Assembly: GCF_000218485.1 (NCBI RefSeq)
Contig: NZ_AFPB01000086.1
Location: 1-64,000, forward strand
Length of the DNA: 64,000 nucleotides
Source of the DNA: Aquimarina agarivorans
GTDB taxonomy: Bacteria; Bacteroidota; Bacteroidia; Flavobacteriales; Flavobacteriaceae
Direction: 5' to 3'
Shown: one piece after another, positions 1-9,964 of the stretch
Layout: the number at the start of each line of letters is the position of its first letter
Numbering within the stretch: the stretch's first letter is position 1
Made by a program: the position numbers and the translations under genes
The notes under the pieces: model-generated
The model's database searches: none
What the model saw: only the letters and a program-made list of their open reading frames with translations
What the model was told of the DNA's origin: nothing

Positions 1-224
1 AAAACAACACTGCCAATAGCTCTAATCAATTGAATATGTTTGACTTATAACCGGACAATAGTGATAAATTACCTTTATTTACACAAAAATAGATCAAAGT
101 TTATTACCTTAATTTTTGATAGTTATTGAAAATCTGAAGTTTATTATTGCATTATTATATTGTGAAATATATACTATTCACGAGAACTTCGCATGTAATT
201 ACTATTTAATTTTGAACATTATTT

Positions 225-1229
225 ATGAAAACTCTTAATTGCCCTAATTGTAATAGTATAGTTTATTTCGAGAATGATTCTTGTATTAATTGCAATGCTA
301 CTTTACACTTCGATCCTAGAATTTTTAATTTCATCCAACTTGGTAATAGCAGTAATAACATTAACGATATCAATGCTATATCTAAACCTTGCATCAATCA
401 TCAATTTAATTTATGCAACTGGATTGCGGCAGATAATGCAGATTACTGTGTTTCCTGCAAGCTAAATAATGAAATTCCTACTGTTGGCGATACTGAAAAT
501 TATCAAAAGTATATAAAACTAGAAAATGCCAAACGCCAATTGGTGTATCAACTATTGAAATTAAAACTTCCTGTAGTATCGAAGATTGAAAATAACAAAC
601 TTGGACTAATGTTCAATTTTATTCCCGAAAATAATTCTAAAGGATTAAAAACGGGTTATATGGATGGCACGATCACCATTCTATTAAAAGAAGCCGATGC
701 TGTAGAAAGGGCACAAATTCGCAAATTATTATCGGAGCCCTACCGTACATTGATTGGACATTTTCGACATGAAATAGGACACTATTATTTTAGTCAACTA
801 ATTAATAATCAAAACCTATCGCAATACCGAAACCTTTTTGGTAATGAGGAAATAGATTACCAACAAAGCCTTAAACGTTACTATCAAAATGGACCACCAA
901 ATAATTGGAATGCACATTATATTTCTAAATATGCCTCAGCGCACCCTGCAGAAGATTGGGCAGAAACATGGTCGCACTACTTGCATATTATTGACCTTTT
1001 AGAAACAGCGCATTGTAATAATATTTGTTTTAATGAAAATGGAATCACTTTAAATTACATAGATCCATATAATTCAACGGATACTAATACTATTATTCAT
1101 CAAAGTATCATTTTAAATATTGTAGCCAATAACCTAAATAGAAGCATGGGTATCCCTGATACTTACCCTTTCGTATTACCTAAGCCTATGTATAATAAAC
1201 TAGCATTTATTCATAGCCTTTTTAGTTAG
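225..1229 (+). CDS. zinc-ribbon putative zincin metallopeptidase
   Basis: A 334-residue soluble protein with no signal peptide. The N-terminus has Cys pairs C6/C9 and C20/C23, then C56, C64, C75 and C78, which looks like one or two zinc ribbons. A zincin signature HEIGH follows at residues 182-186 (two zinc His and the catalytic Glu), and an acidic-aromatic stretch at 242-251 (AEDWAETWSH) could give a third ligand. This matches the zinc-ribbon plus putative zinc-binding peptidase family (COG4307 / Peptidase_Mx type). In other bacteria such genes tend to sit near ATP-grasp/transglutaminase-like operons (from memory); here the left neighbour is outside the window. Substrate unknown. ATG start at 225; it stands alone, with about 100 bp and then decayed DNA downstream. 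Confidence 0.8.
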   Translation: MKTLNCPNCNSIVYFENDSCINCNATLHFDPRIFNFIQLGNSSNNINDINAISKPCINHQFNLCNWIAADNADYCVSCKLNNEIPTVGDTENYQKYIKLENAKRQLVYQLLKLKLPVVSKIENNKLGLMFNFIPENNSKGLKTGYMDGTITILLKEADAVERAQIRKLLSEPYRTLIGHFRHEIGHYYFSQLINNQNLSQYRNLFGNEEIDYQQSLKRYYQNGPPNNWNAHYISKYASAHPAEDWAETWSHYLHIIDLLETAHCNNICFNENGITLNYIDPYNSTDTNTIIHQSIILNIVANNLNRSMGIPDTYPFVLPKPMYNKLAFIHSLFS

Positions 1230-1325
1230 CATAAGTTCATTATAAAATTATAACACTAACAATTACGATAACTTAAACTAATCCATCAAAAATAATTATA
1301 CCTATAATAAAAGCTGTATTGTTAG

Positions 1326-1658
1326 GTGTTTGAATTGAATATTGATAGTTATAACTTAGTTACTTTCACTTTAGATAAAATAAGGGATTCGATTCATTCT
1401 TCTCTAGAAAAACAGGACGAGTTATTTGAGAGTTCTAATATGTTTACAAAAGAATATATTGATCGTTAATCTATTTACAATAATGGTTTGCTACAATTTG
1501 ACAAACCTTCAGCTATTAATATAGAATTTAATGATTCTTTTTTCTCCTCATTTTTCGATAAATATATTGAATTACCTAGTCAAAAAGTAAAAGAAGGCAG
1601 TAAAACTCTATTGATTTCACCATTTAAAAAGAATATTCTTAATTGTAATAAGGTTTAA
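1326..1658 (+). pseudogene. decayed gene fragment, 111 codons with one internal stop
   Basis: A frame starting at a possible GTG (1326) reads as protein-like sequence for 111 codons, interrupted only by a TAA at 1467-1469, and ends with TAA at 1656-1658. The conceptual product is hydrophilic, rich in Phe, Ser and Asp, and contains FNDSFFSSFFDKYIELP. I do not recognise the family. It lies between an intact metallopeptidase and the defence-type gene, in a 960-bp stretch without intact genes. It is probably the remnant of a lost gene. Calling it a pseudogene is inference from the single stop in an otherwise open, coherent frame. Confidence 0.35.
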
Positions 1659-1686
1659 AGCTAGTTCGAAGCAATCTTAAAAAGTT

Positions 1687-1925
1687 TCAATATTTTCTAA
1701 AATATAGTAATTGATCGCCAATACTACAGGCTCGCTACTCACTAAATTTAAGCTCTTGCGGGAACTACACGAGAATGCCGTAGAAAAAAATATTGCAGGA
1801 TTATTATCTAATACGAGAATTTTGAAACAATCTAAATGACTTTTACATAATGTCAGATATAAAACACTAATAATATAAAATGCAAGCATTCGCCAATTTG
1901 CTACAATATACATTTGTCCTATAAT
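1687..1925. repeat. left copy of degenerate direct repeat flanking the SIR2 gene
   Basis: Three or four blocks here recur in the same order and orientation on the other side of the 1030-codon gene. Block A is 1692-1706 (15 identical bases, ttttctaaaatatag). Block B is 1753-1820, matching 5692-5759 at 63 of 68 positions by eye. A short block is 1841-1850 (ttttacataa). Block C is 1912-1925 (atttgtcctataat). Block B is in frame with a coding remnant (1711-1839) that reads LLRELHENAVEKNIAGLLS. The right copy encodes the same peptide with V to I, so the repeat seems to derive from a gene. Confidence 0.6.
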
Positions 1926-2193
1926 GTTCTGCGTTAAATAACTTTGCTTTGGTAAAAAGCTTTTACCACTGAAATCTTCTTTGATTTTTTTTCTCAAATG
2001 TTTCTTCTGCTATAGTAATGGAACACTTATTATGCGAGCCAACGGAAGGAGGGGAGTGTAATGTGTGTGGAATGGGTAATTTGTTTCTAACTTTCTATTA
2101 ATTACGGATTTCCCTCAAAGTTATTCATACAAAATTTACTATATTTATTTTTTCTGCTTGATTAAATTTCCCCATTGCACTAATATATAATTC

Positions 2194-5100
2194 ATGAACG
2201 AAACTATAATACCTAAAGCTTTATTAGATCAAATAAAAGATGGAAATGTAATCTTATTTTTAGGTGCAGGTGCGACATTTGATGCAAAACATCCTAGATA
2301 CGAATCTCCACCAACTGGGAGGCAATTATCGAACTTAATTGCAAGAAAATTTTTAGGTGATAAGTATTTAGATATGGATTTACAATTTGTTTCTGAATTA
2401 GCAATAAGTGAAACAGATTTATTTAGTGTACAGCAATTTATAGCTGATATTTTTAAAGAGTTTAAGCCAGGTAATCATCATTTAAGAATCCCTTTGTATC
2501 GTTGGCACTCTATTTTTACTACAAACTATGATTTAGTAATAGAAGATTCATATGAAATTAAAGAAAGGCAACAAGTACTTGCAACTTTTGTTAAAGATGG
2601 AGAAAGAATAAAAGACAAAATGATTTTTCCGAATTCACTTATGTATAATAAATTACACGGATCAATAACAGATATAAATGATCAAAAATTACCTTTAATT
2701 TTAACTCCAGATCAATATGTTGATCATAAAGAAAACCGTTCACGTTTATTTAAGCGATTACAAGAGTTCTCATATGATTACCCGATTTTATTTGTTGGTT
2801 TTAGTTTTGCGGATTTAGATATAAGACTTACTCTAAAAGAACTTAATAAACTTGGAGATGCTAGACCGAGATCTTATATGATTGGACCACATATTACAGA
2901 TGCTGAACAAAGATTATGGGATTTAAAAAAGATTTCATCTATAAAATTATCTTTTAAAGATTTCATGGAAAGGTTAAAAACTGATATTAGTGAAAATGAA
3001 CGAGTTTTAAGTGGAATTATTAAAAAAAGCTATTCACATCCAATAATGCATAAATTCCAATCTGATGCAAAAGAACCATCAGATAGATTAATGGAATTTT
3101 TAGAAAGAGATATAACTTATGTTCATCCTAATTTAGCAGAAGAAAATACTGATCCAAAGACTTTTTATAAAGGTTATTTTGAAGGTTGGGATCCAATAAT
3201 TAAAAACTACGATGTACAAAGAAATGTAACAGATTCAATTTTATCAGAAGTTTTTTTAATAGAAGAAAATGAAAGGTTAACAGAACAAGAATTGTATCTA
3301 ATTAAAGGCAATGCTGGATCTGGTAAGACTGTGTTATTACACAGGTTAACTTGGGAAGCGTCTGTAACTTTTGAACGACTTTGTTTTTATTATAAATCAG
3401 ATCTATCAATTGAATATAATCGTATCTCAGAATTATATCAATTAGTTAAAGAAAGAATATATCTTTTTATTGATAATGTTACCGAAAGAGTTGAGGATAT
3501 AGAATATATCTTATCAAAAGCTAAAAAAGATAAAATACAAATTACAATAATATCAGCAGAAAGAACTAATGTATGGAATGTAGAAGGAGATAGGTTATCT
3601 CATTTATTAAGTCGAAGTTATACATTAGGTTACTTAAAGGATAAGGAAATAGAAAACCTTATAGAACTTCTTACAAAATATAAATCATTAGGCTATTTAA
3701 CTGGTAAAAGTTTAGAAAAACAAAAAGAAGCTTTATCTGAAAAATCAGGCAGAGAGTTATTAGTAGCTCTATATGAAGCAACAGCAGGAAAGCCTTTTCC
3801 AGATATTGTTATGGACGAATATAAATCGATTCCAAATGAGGAAGCCAAAAGTTTGTATTTGACAATATCTATGTTTCACAGAATTGGCACTTATGCAAGA
3901 GCTGGTAATATTTCAAGATTACATAATATTAATTTCTCATATTTTAAAGAAAAATTATTTAAACCTTTAGAGTCTGTAGTTTATAATCATAGGAATTATG
4001 TTATTAATGACTTTGTTTTTACTACTAGACATCAATATATTGCTGAACTAGTCTTCGAACAAGTTTTAGTCGATCAAGATGCAAGATTTCAAAAATATAT
4101 TGCAGTAATTTCAAGTTTAGATATTGATTATGATAGTGATAGACAAGTATTTGTTGATTTAACTAATGCTCGAAAATTAATGGCAACATTTAAAGAGGCA
4201 AATATAATTAGAAGTATTTATGAGGTTGCCTATGAAAATGTTGGTGAAGAATCATCTCTATTACAACAGGAGTCTATTTTTGAAATGAACTCAAGTGGTG
4301 GTAATTTTGAAAAAGCAGATTTATTACTAAAAAAAGCACATGAAATGGATCCAGATAATCCATTCATAGCACATTCAAAAGCTGAATTCCTTCTTAGAAA
4401 AGCTGAGAAATCTGGACAAGATTTAATTACAAAAAAACTTTTAGCGTCTGCAAAAGATGTTTGTAATGATATTATTAAAAATAGAAAAACTAAAAATAAG
4501 TCTCATGGATATCATACCCTTTTAAAAATCTACTTATTTGAGTTAGAAAAATTATTTAAAGGAAATAATACTGAATTACTAGAAACTAAAATTCAAGAAT
4601 TTGAAAAGACCATCAGTAAATCGAAACAATCATATCCAAATGAAAGTTTTTTATTGGATGCAGAATCAAGTTTTAATGAGCTACTAAATAATTCACCACA
4701 AGCATTTGAATCACTAAAATCTGCTTTTGAATTGAATAAGAGAAGTCCTTATTTAGCAACAAGATTGTCTAATTATTATGTTGAAAATGATGATATTGAT
4801 ACTGGATTAGGTGTTTTATTAGAGACTATAAATTTAAATCTAAATAACAAAGATTTAAACTTCTTGTACGCTAAATTATTAATGACCAAGAACCCTGAAG
4901 ATTATGGCGAAATAAAACACTATTTAAGAAAGTCTTTTACTAAAATGGACAAGAGATATGATGCTCAATTTTGGTATGCAAGAATATTATATTTACTTGA
5001 TGACAAAGAGTATATTGATTATTTTGAATATTTAAAAGGGGCTCCATTAGATATTAGAAGAAAGAAAAAACCTCAAGGTACAGTTACAGAAAATTTGATA

Positions 5101-5286
5101 ACAAAAACTTATGATGGTACAATTACTAAACTTGAAAGTTCATATGGATTTATAAAACAAGACTTTAGCGGTGAAACTATATATTTCCATAGAGGAATAG
5201 ATTTACAAGATTTAAGGTTTAATTCTAGAGTTAAATTTAATAAAGCTTTTAATTATAATGGAGTTATAGCATTATTGGCAACTTAG
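2194..5286 (+). CDS. SIR2 / STAND-like NTPase / TPR / cold-shock-like defence protein
   Basis: A 1030-residue protein with four regions. (1) Residues 15-215, a SIR2-like domain: GAGA 24-27, TTNYD 109-113, KLHG with H155 as the likely catalytic His, and GFSFADLD 202-209. (2) Residues about 320-620, a P-loop NTPase: Walker A GNAGSGKT 372-379, hydrophobic Walker B ending in D427, and SAERTN 454-459, followed by helical sequence typical of STAND ATPases. (3) Residues about 690-960, TPR-like helical pairs. (4) Residues 975-1029, a cold-shock-like beta-barrel with YGFIKQD and IYFHRG. SIR2-STAND proteins are known anti-phage NADases: the repeat region senses, the NTPase oligomerises, and SIR2 depletes NAD. 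That role is inferred here. The gene stands alone, looks more AT-rich than its neighbours, and lies between decayed repeats, which suggests horizontal acquisition. Confidence 0.85.
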   Translation: MNETIIPKALLDQIKDGNVILFLGAGATFDAKHPRYESPPTGRQLSNLIARKFLGDKYLDMDLQFVSELAISETDLFSVQQFIADIFKEFKPGNHHLRIPLYRWHSIFTTNYDLVIEDSYEIKERQQVLATFVKDGERIKDKMIFPNSLMYNKLHGSITDINDQKLPLILTPDQYVDHKENRSRLFKRLQEFSYDYPILFVGFSFADLDIRLTLKELNKLGDARPRSYMIGPHITDAEQRLWDLKKISSIKLSFKDFMERLKTDISENERVLSGIIKKSYSHPIMHKFQSDAKEPSDRLMEFLERDITYVHPNLAEENTDPKTFYKGYFEGWDPIIKNYDVQRNVTDSILSEVFLIEENERLTEQELYLIKGNAGSGKTVLLHRLTWEASVTFERLCFYYKSDLSIEYNRISELYQLVKERIYLFIDNVTERVEDIEYILSKAKKDKIQITIISAERTNVWNVEGDRLSHLLSRSYTLGYLKDKEIENLIELLTKYKSLGYLTGKSLEKQKEALSEKSGRELLVALYEATAGKPFPDIVMDEYKSIPNEEAKSLYLTISMFHRIGTYARAGNISRLHNINFSYFKEKLFKPLESVVYNHRNYVINDFVFTTRHQYIAELVFEQVLVDQDARFQKYIAVISSLDIDYDSDRQVFVDLTNARKLMATFKEANIIRSIYEVAYENVGEESSLLQQESIFEMNSSGGNFEKADLLLKKAHEMDPDNPFIAHSKAEFLLRKAEKSGQDLITKKLLASAKDVCNDIIKNRKTKNKSHGYHTLLKIYLFELEKLFKGNNTELLETKIQEFEKTISKSKQSYPNESFLLDAESSFNELLNNSPQAFESLKSAFELNKRSPYLATRLSNYYVENDDIDTGLGVLLETINLNLNNKDLNFLYAKLLMTKNPEDYGEIKHYLRKSFTKMDKRYDAQFWYARILYLLDDKEYIDYFEYLKGAPLDIRRKKKPQGTVTENLITKTYDGTITKLESSYGFIKQDFSGETIYFHRGIDLQDLRFNSRVKFNKAFNYNGVIALLAT

Positions 5287-6261
<975 letters not shown>

Positions 6262-6843
6262 TTATTGCACATCTTCAGAAACTATTGGTTCAATGGTTCC
6301 GTCATAAGAAATTGGATTTAAGTGTGATGAATTTACAATAACCTGAACTCGATCGGAATTTGAAGCCCATATGATAAATGTATGATTTTCGACATTGTTG
6401 TTGGCGTTCAATTTTGCCGTTACTGTATTCTTTTTTGGATTTGTAGTAACGGTGTATTGTTTCATTAAATTTTGAACACGAATTCCATTATCTGTAGTTC
6501 CATAATTCCCACTAATTTGTCGTTCTCCAAAGAATGGTAAATCTGCATCAATGGAATCTCCCATTATTTTTATAAAATTCCCATTTCCTTGAACATCAAT
6601 ACGTGCTGCAGAATTTCCTGTGGGAAATAAAATAGTATTCAATACCTGATTGGTTGCTGTTGTATTAAATGGATATACAGCCTTAATATTAATTTGATAT
6701 TTTTTACTCTCAATCAATTGTATTAAAGCGGCTAATTGCTCCTTTTCCTGAGCGGAGTTTACCAAACGACTTGATTTACAAGCTATAAAACAACTCGCTA
6801 CACTAATCACTATAAAGCATTTTACAATAAAATTCATACCCAT
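6262..6843 (-). CDS. DUF4251 domain lipoprotein
   Basis: A 193-residue predicted lipoprotein. The signal peptide ends in a lipobox with C22 (CFIAC), so it is probably anchored in an outer or inner membrane leaflet. The mature part is beta-rich and contains the FFGERQISGNYGTTDNGI core and a C-terminal ISYDGTIEP segment, both typical of the Bacteroidota DUF4251 family. The function of the family is unknown. It is transcribed leftwards, 104 bp downstream of the small beta-sandwich gene, and may form a loose group with it. Nothing looks disrupted. Confidence 0.85.
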   Translation of the reverse strand: MGMNFIVKCFIVISVASCFIACKSSRLVNSAQEKEQLAALIQLIESKKYQINIKAVYPFNTTATNQVLNTILFPTGNSAARIDVQGNGNFIKIMGDSIDADLPFFGERQISGNYGTTDNGIRVQNLMKQYTVTTNPKKNTVTAKLNANNNVENHTFIIWASNSDRVQVIVNSSHLNPISYDGTIEPIVSEDVQ

Positions 6844-6947
6844 ATCTCTATTGGTATTAATATACGAAATAGTTGCGAGGTTTTGCCTATTTAGTTTTTA
6901 GCTTTTGACCATTGAGTGTTGGCTTTTGATAATTTCTTGTATAATAA

Positions 6948-7217
6948 CTATAGAAACACTAAAATTTCCTCCACGCCTGCTTCAATAGGACTTACATTTA
7001 TTGATTTGTACTGTTTGTATCCTTCCTTTATAATTGTAAGCACGTAGGTATCTTGATCTAAATCGTAGTATTTGAATTCTCCTAGCTCGTTTGTCAGCTG
7101 CGCGATATCTTTAGAGAACCTATTTTCTGCATTTAGCGTAATTATAGCCTCTTTAATGGGCTTATTTGTAGTTTTATCAAAAACTTTTCCTAAAATTGAA
7201 AATTTCATCACCTTCAT
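6948..7217 (-). CDS. small carboxypeptidase-regulatory-like domain protein
   Basis: An 89-residue protein that is essentially a single carboxypeptidase regulatory-like (CarboxypepD_reg / DUF4480-type) beta-sandwich: GKVFDKTTNKPIKEAIITL at the start, a TNELGEFKY turn in the middle, and YVLTIIKEGYKQY at the end. Such domains usually sit at the N-terminus of TonB-dependent receptors or other surface proteins. Here it stands alone with no signal peptide visible, so it could be cytoplasmic or a remnant of a larger protein. ATG start at 7217. Function unknown. Confidence 0.75.
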   Translation of the reverse strand: MKVMKFSILGKVFDKTTNKPIKEAIITLNAENRFSKDIAQLTNELGEFKYYDLDQDTYVLTIIKEGYKQYKSINVSPIEAGVEEILVFL

Positions 7218-7229
7218 TCAAATTAAAAA

Positions 7230-7310
7230 CAGCATTCAGTTTAACAATTATACTGTTTCTGGTATTAAAAAACAGTTAACAGTGTTGCAATTGTTAAACT
7301 ATGAATGCTG
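7230..7310. repeat. long imperfect hairpin between two minus-strand genes
   Basis: The left arm 7230-7249 (cagcattcagtttaacaatt) pairs with the right arm 7289-7310, whose reverse complement differs only by two inserted bases. An inner pair, actgttt 7252-7258 and aaacagt 7270-7276, extends the fold. It lies between the protease stop and the next gene's start, both on the minus strand. It could be a terminator-like structure or a small palindromic repeat element. There is no T-tract directly after the stem. Confidence 0.5.
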
Positions 7311-7332
7311 CTATCAACACATCCTCAATAAA

Positions 7333-8043
7333 TTATTTATATTTTTTCTTCCAATTGCTAATGTTTTTATACACCGCAGTATTAATTCGAGTAGCTGAAT
7401 TCCCTAATTTAGAACCGTTAGTATGAATACCAACTACGTAGCGTTTCCCGTTTTTGTATTTCCATACGGGCGAACCACTTTGTCCTCCTGCAGTGACAAT
7501 ATTATATACAAGTGTTCTTGGCGTTACTGCTTTAATTTTTCGGCAATGCCACCACTGCGTACCTAATGGTTTGTCTCCCGGATACCCAGAAAGGTTGACT
7601 TTTAAACCAAATAGTTTGGTGAAATTGTAATTTGCAAATCCGAAATAACCTACCGTATTTCCAAACTTGCAGTTTTTTGGTAAAATAATGGCTCCATAGT
7701 CATTGATACGTTTTTTCTTTTTTGTCCAACCAGTTACCGAATGAAAATGGCTTGTTTTGCATGATCCGTATGGTTTTTTTGAGCCATTACAGCCAGGGAT
7801 CACCTCGATACTTTTTGCCCAACCGCCGTGTTTATGCATATATACCACGTGTCCAGCCGTAATTACAGTCCGTGGTCCTACTAAAAATCCAGTACCAATC
7901 CAGCTTGTACCATCTTTAGCTTTTATACGTAATGAGCAAATGGCACGCCAAGGATATCGTTTTGTTCCTGCATCATTTTTTGACCACTTTCCGTTCGCAT
8001 TAAATTTTCTAAATCCTCCCCTTCGTAACTTGCTTAATATGCG
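7333..8043 (-). CDS. trypsin-like serine protease (V8/Glu-endopeptidase type), 5' end frameshifted
   Basis: The open frame runs from 8043 to the stop at 7333. It holds a full chymotrypsin-fold triad: His in the VITAGHVVY segment, Asp in INDYGAIIL, and Ser in AGGQSGSP. The only start-like codon downstream is a GTG at 7848, which lies just after the catalytic His and would give an inactive 171-residue protein. No ATG, GTG or TTG lies upstream in frame before the stop at 8044-8046. The domain therefore probably continues from the acidic frame at 8034-8405 through a 1-nt shift. The family is extracellular in most bacteria, but no signal peptide is visible here. The alternatives are an assembly indel or a true pseudogene. 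Confidence 0.7.
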   Translation of the reverse strand, partial: RILSKLRRGGFRKFNANGKWSKNDAGTKRYPWRAICSLRIKAKDGTSWIGTGFLVGPRTVITAGHVVYMHKHGGWAKSIEVIPGCNGSKKPYGSCKTSHFHSVTGWTKKKKRINDYGAIILPKNCKFGNTVGYFGFANYNFTKLFGLKVNLSGYPGDKPLGTQWWHCRKIKAVTPRTLVYNIVTAGGQSGSPVWKYKNGKRYVVGIHTNGSKLGNSATRINTAVYKNISNWKKKYK

Positions 8044-8405
8044 TTAATTGCATTTTCGCTAAAGTCACTTTCGGCAAAGTGCTCCTGATCTTCTTCTACT
8101 ATAGAATAGTCATAACCATTGACCTGTTCCAAGGTGGCTTCATTACTATTCTTTTCGTACGCCTCACTTTGAGCTACATCATCCGCTCCACCTTCAAATG
8201 GATTTTCCGAATTTGCAGTCGTATTGCTTTCATCTGTACTTGTTACTTCTTGATAATCTGATTCATTGACATCATCTTCAAATTCGTTTACCGCTTCATC
8301 AAATTCCGAAGATGCATTTTCAACTTCTTGTTTTCCATTGAAAGATTCTTCCAATGCATTTTCATCGATTACTGTTTCCGATTCGTATACCCCATTACTT
8401 TTCAT
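8034..8405 (-). CDS. acidic N-terminal region, probable propeptide of the adjacent protease
   Basis: A 123-residue, strongly acidic sequence (many Glu, Asp, Ser and Asn) with no recognisable fold and no signal peptide, starting at the ATG at 8405. Its stop (8034-8036) overlaps the start of the open protease frame, which is in another frame. The protease frame lacks its own start, so the simplest reading is one gene of about 360 codons (7333-8405) broken by a single-base change around 8036-8046. If it is a separate gene, its function is unknown. Confidence 0.6.
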   Translation of the reverse strand: MKSNGVYESETVIDENALEESFNGKQEVENASSEFDEAVNEFEDDVNESDYQEVTSTDESNTTANSENPFEGGADDVAQSEAYEKNSNEATLEQVNGYDYSIVEEDQEHFAESDFSENAINAY

Positions 8406-8831
8406 AATTTTAAATTTAAATGTTATTGTATACTTTAAAATTACTAATTAATGTTTTGTTTATCAGTATTTTAAATACGGTTTTGCTTTAGGTGAAATAC
8501 GGTTTTTTATAAGGGGAAATGTATTGATTGTGGGGAAAAACACGGTATTGATTACAGTTAAAATGATTCACTATGGGCTAAAAGTATCATAGTTTCGGTT
8601 ATGACTAAAAGTTATTGCTTTTTTAAACATCCGTTTTTTGCAATTAGCTATTAGCCTTTGGCTATCATATTTTAAAGTCAACAGCTAATTGCCAATAGCT
8701 CTTGTAATATTTTTAGAAGCTAAAAGCGAAAGGCATTAAAAATGCATAGTTTTAACTAAACCTGAGATCAATAAAAAAAACCACTCAAACGGGAGTTCAA
8801 GTGGTTTTTTAAATACGATTATAATTGCTAT
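8406..8831. other. 426-bp intergenic region with dispersed agct-type repeat fragments
   Basis: No gene is seen. At 8641-8735 there are degenerate pieces built on agctatta, gccaatagct and gaagctaaaagcgaaaggc. Related pieces occur near 10-26, 6891-6930 and 12624-12662. The right end carries the hairpin terminator of the cysteine synthase-like gene (separate entry). Confidence 0.45.
8775..8810 (-). terminator. Rho-independent terminator of the cysteine synthase-like gene
   Basis: Arms aaccact and agtggtt, flanked by A and T runs, form an 11-bp stem around a caaacgggagttca loop. It lies 22 bp past the stop of the minus-strand gene. The symmetric A and T tracts make it potentially bidirectional. 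Confidence 0.8.
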
Positions 8832-9872
8832 TTAACGTACAAATTGAATTTTAGTAGTGTTTCCTTCTCTAATACTATCGAAAAACCCTTGCTTATTCAT
8901 CCATTCGTCGCTAAAAACTTTACTTAAATACCTTGATCCATGGTCGGGAAGAATGATTACTACATTACTATTAGCATCAAATTCGCCATGTTCAGCAAAT
9001 TGTTTAACGCCTTGTATAGCAGCACCGCTGGTATAGCCTAAAAACATCCCTTCTTTAAGTACCAATTCTCGGGCAGTATGCGCACTATCTTCATCAGTTA
9101 CTTTTTCGAATTTATCAATAATATCAAAATCGGTCGCTGTAGGTATTAAATTTTTTCCTAGGCCTTCAATTCGGTAAGGATAAATCTCTTTATCATCAAA
9201 TTCACGTGTTTCATGGTACTTTTTTAGTACCGAACCAAAAGCATCTACACCTAATACTTTAATATCAGAATTTTGTTCTTTCAAATAACGTGCTGTACCC
9301 GATATAGTTCCTCCAGTTCCACTACAGGCCACTAAATGCGTTATTTTGCCGTTTGTTTGTTTCCAAATTTCAGGACCAGTGGATTTAAAATGAGCATCCA
9401 TATTCAACTCATTAAAATATTGATTAATATATACGGATCCTTTAATTTCCGAATGTAATCTACGAGCAACTTGATAATAAGAACGGGGATCATCGGCACT
9501 AACGTTTGCAGGACAAACGTACACCTTGGCTCCCATATTCTTTAGGGTTTCAATTTTATCTTTTGATGATTTTGAACTTACGGCCAGTACACACTCATAT
9601 CCTTTTATGATACTTACCATAGCCAGACTAAAGCCAGTATTTCCACTGGTAGTTTCAATAATAGTGTCTCCTGGTTTGAGAATGCCCTTTTTTTCAGCTT
9701 CTTCAATTATATAAAGTGCAATTCTGTCTTTTGTAGAATGTCCCGGATTAAAAGCCTCCACTTTAGCGTAAAAATTACCAGGTATACCCTCGATGATCTT
9801 GTTTAATTTTACTAGTGGTGTATTTCCAATTAAATCAAGTACACTATTAAAAGCCTGTATATCGTCTTTCAT
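8832..9872 (-). CDS. PLP-dependent cysteine synthase / cystathionine beta-synthase family enzyme
   Basis: A 346-residue fold-type II PLP enzyme. The Schiff-base Lys is K48 in HSTKDR, the substrate loop TTSGNTG is at 74-80, and the phosphate-binding loop SGTGGT is at 184-189. The [10 protein letters not shown] start is typical of CysK/CysM/CBS enzymes. It probably makes cysteine from O-acetylserine, or cystathionine from serine and homocysteine. The length (about 345) and lack of a CBS-pair domain favour a short CBS/CysM-like enzyme; the exact substrate cannot be read. A possible promoter box (tatcttta on the minus strand) lies about 25 bp upstream. It is monocistronic with a clear terminator. 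Confidence 0.88.
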   Translation of the reverse strand: MKDDIQAFNSVLDLIGNTPLVKLNKIIEGIPGNFYAKVEAFNPGHSTKDRIALYIIEEAEKKGILKPGDTIIETTSGNTGFSLAMVSIIKGYECVLAVSSKSSKDKIETLKNMGAKVYVCPANVSADDPRSYYQVARRLHSEIKGSVYINQYFNELNMDAHFKSTGPEIWKQTNGKITHLVACSGTGGTISGTARYLKEQNSDIKVLGVDAFGSVLKKYHETREFDDKEIYPYRIEGLGKNLIPTATDFDIIDKFEKVTDEDSAHTARELVLKEGMFLGYTSGAAIQGVKQFAEHGEFDANSNVVIILPDHGSRYLSKVFSDEWMNKQGFFDSIREGNTTKIQFVR

Positions 9873-9964
9873 AAAATTGTTTTGTGTTACCTATAAAGAT
9901 AGGATAAAATGTTTAATTATCTCATTTCCTTGCAGGCGATGCAAATCTACGGATTTTTTAATTA

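Noticed and set aside
1677..1997. Minus-strand open frame of 106 codons
   Set aside because: It is the antisense of the repeated coding remnant (block B), has no family resemblance and no spacing logic.
225..5286. Metallopeptidase and SIR2 protein as a two-gene defence operon
   Set aside because: Nearly 1 kb of decayed DNA lies between them and there is no shared transcript signal; co-location alone is not enough.
8034..8405. Acidic frame as a secreted protein of its own
   Set aside because: No signal peptide and no fold are visible, and the neighbouring protease frame lacks a start; the fused reading is simpler.
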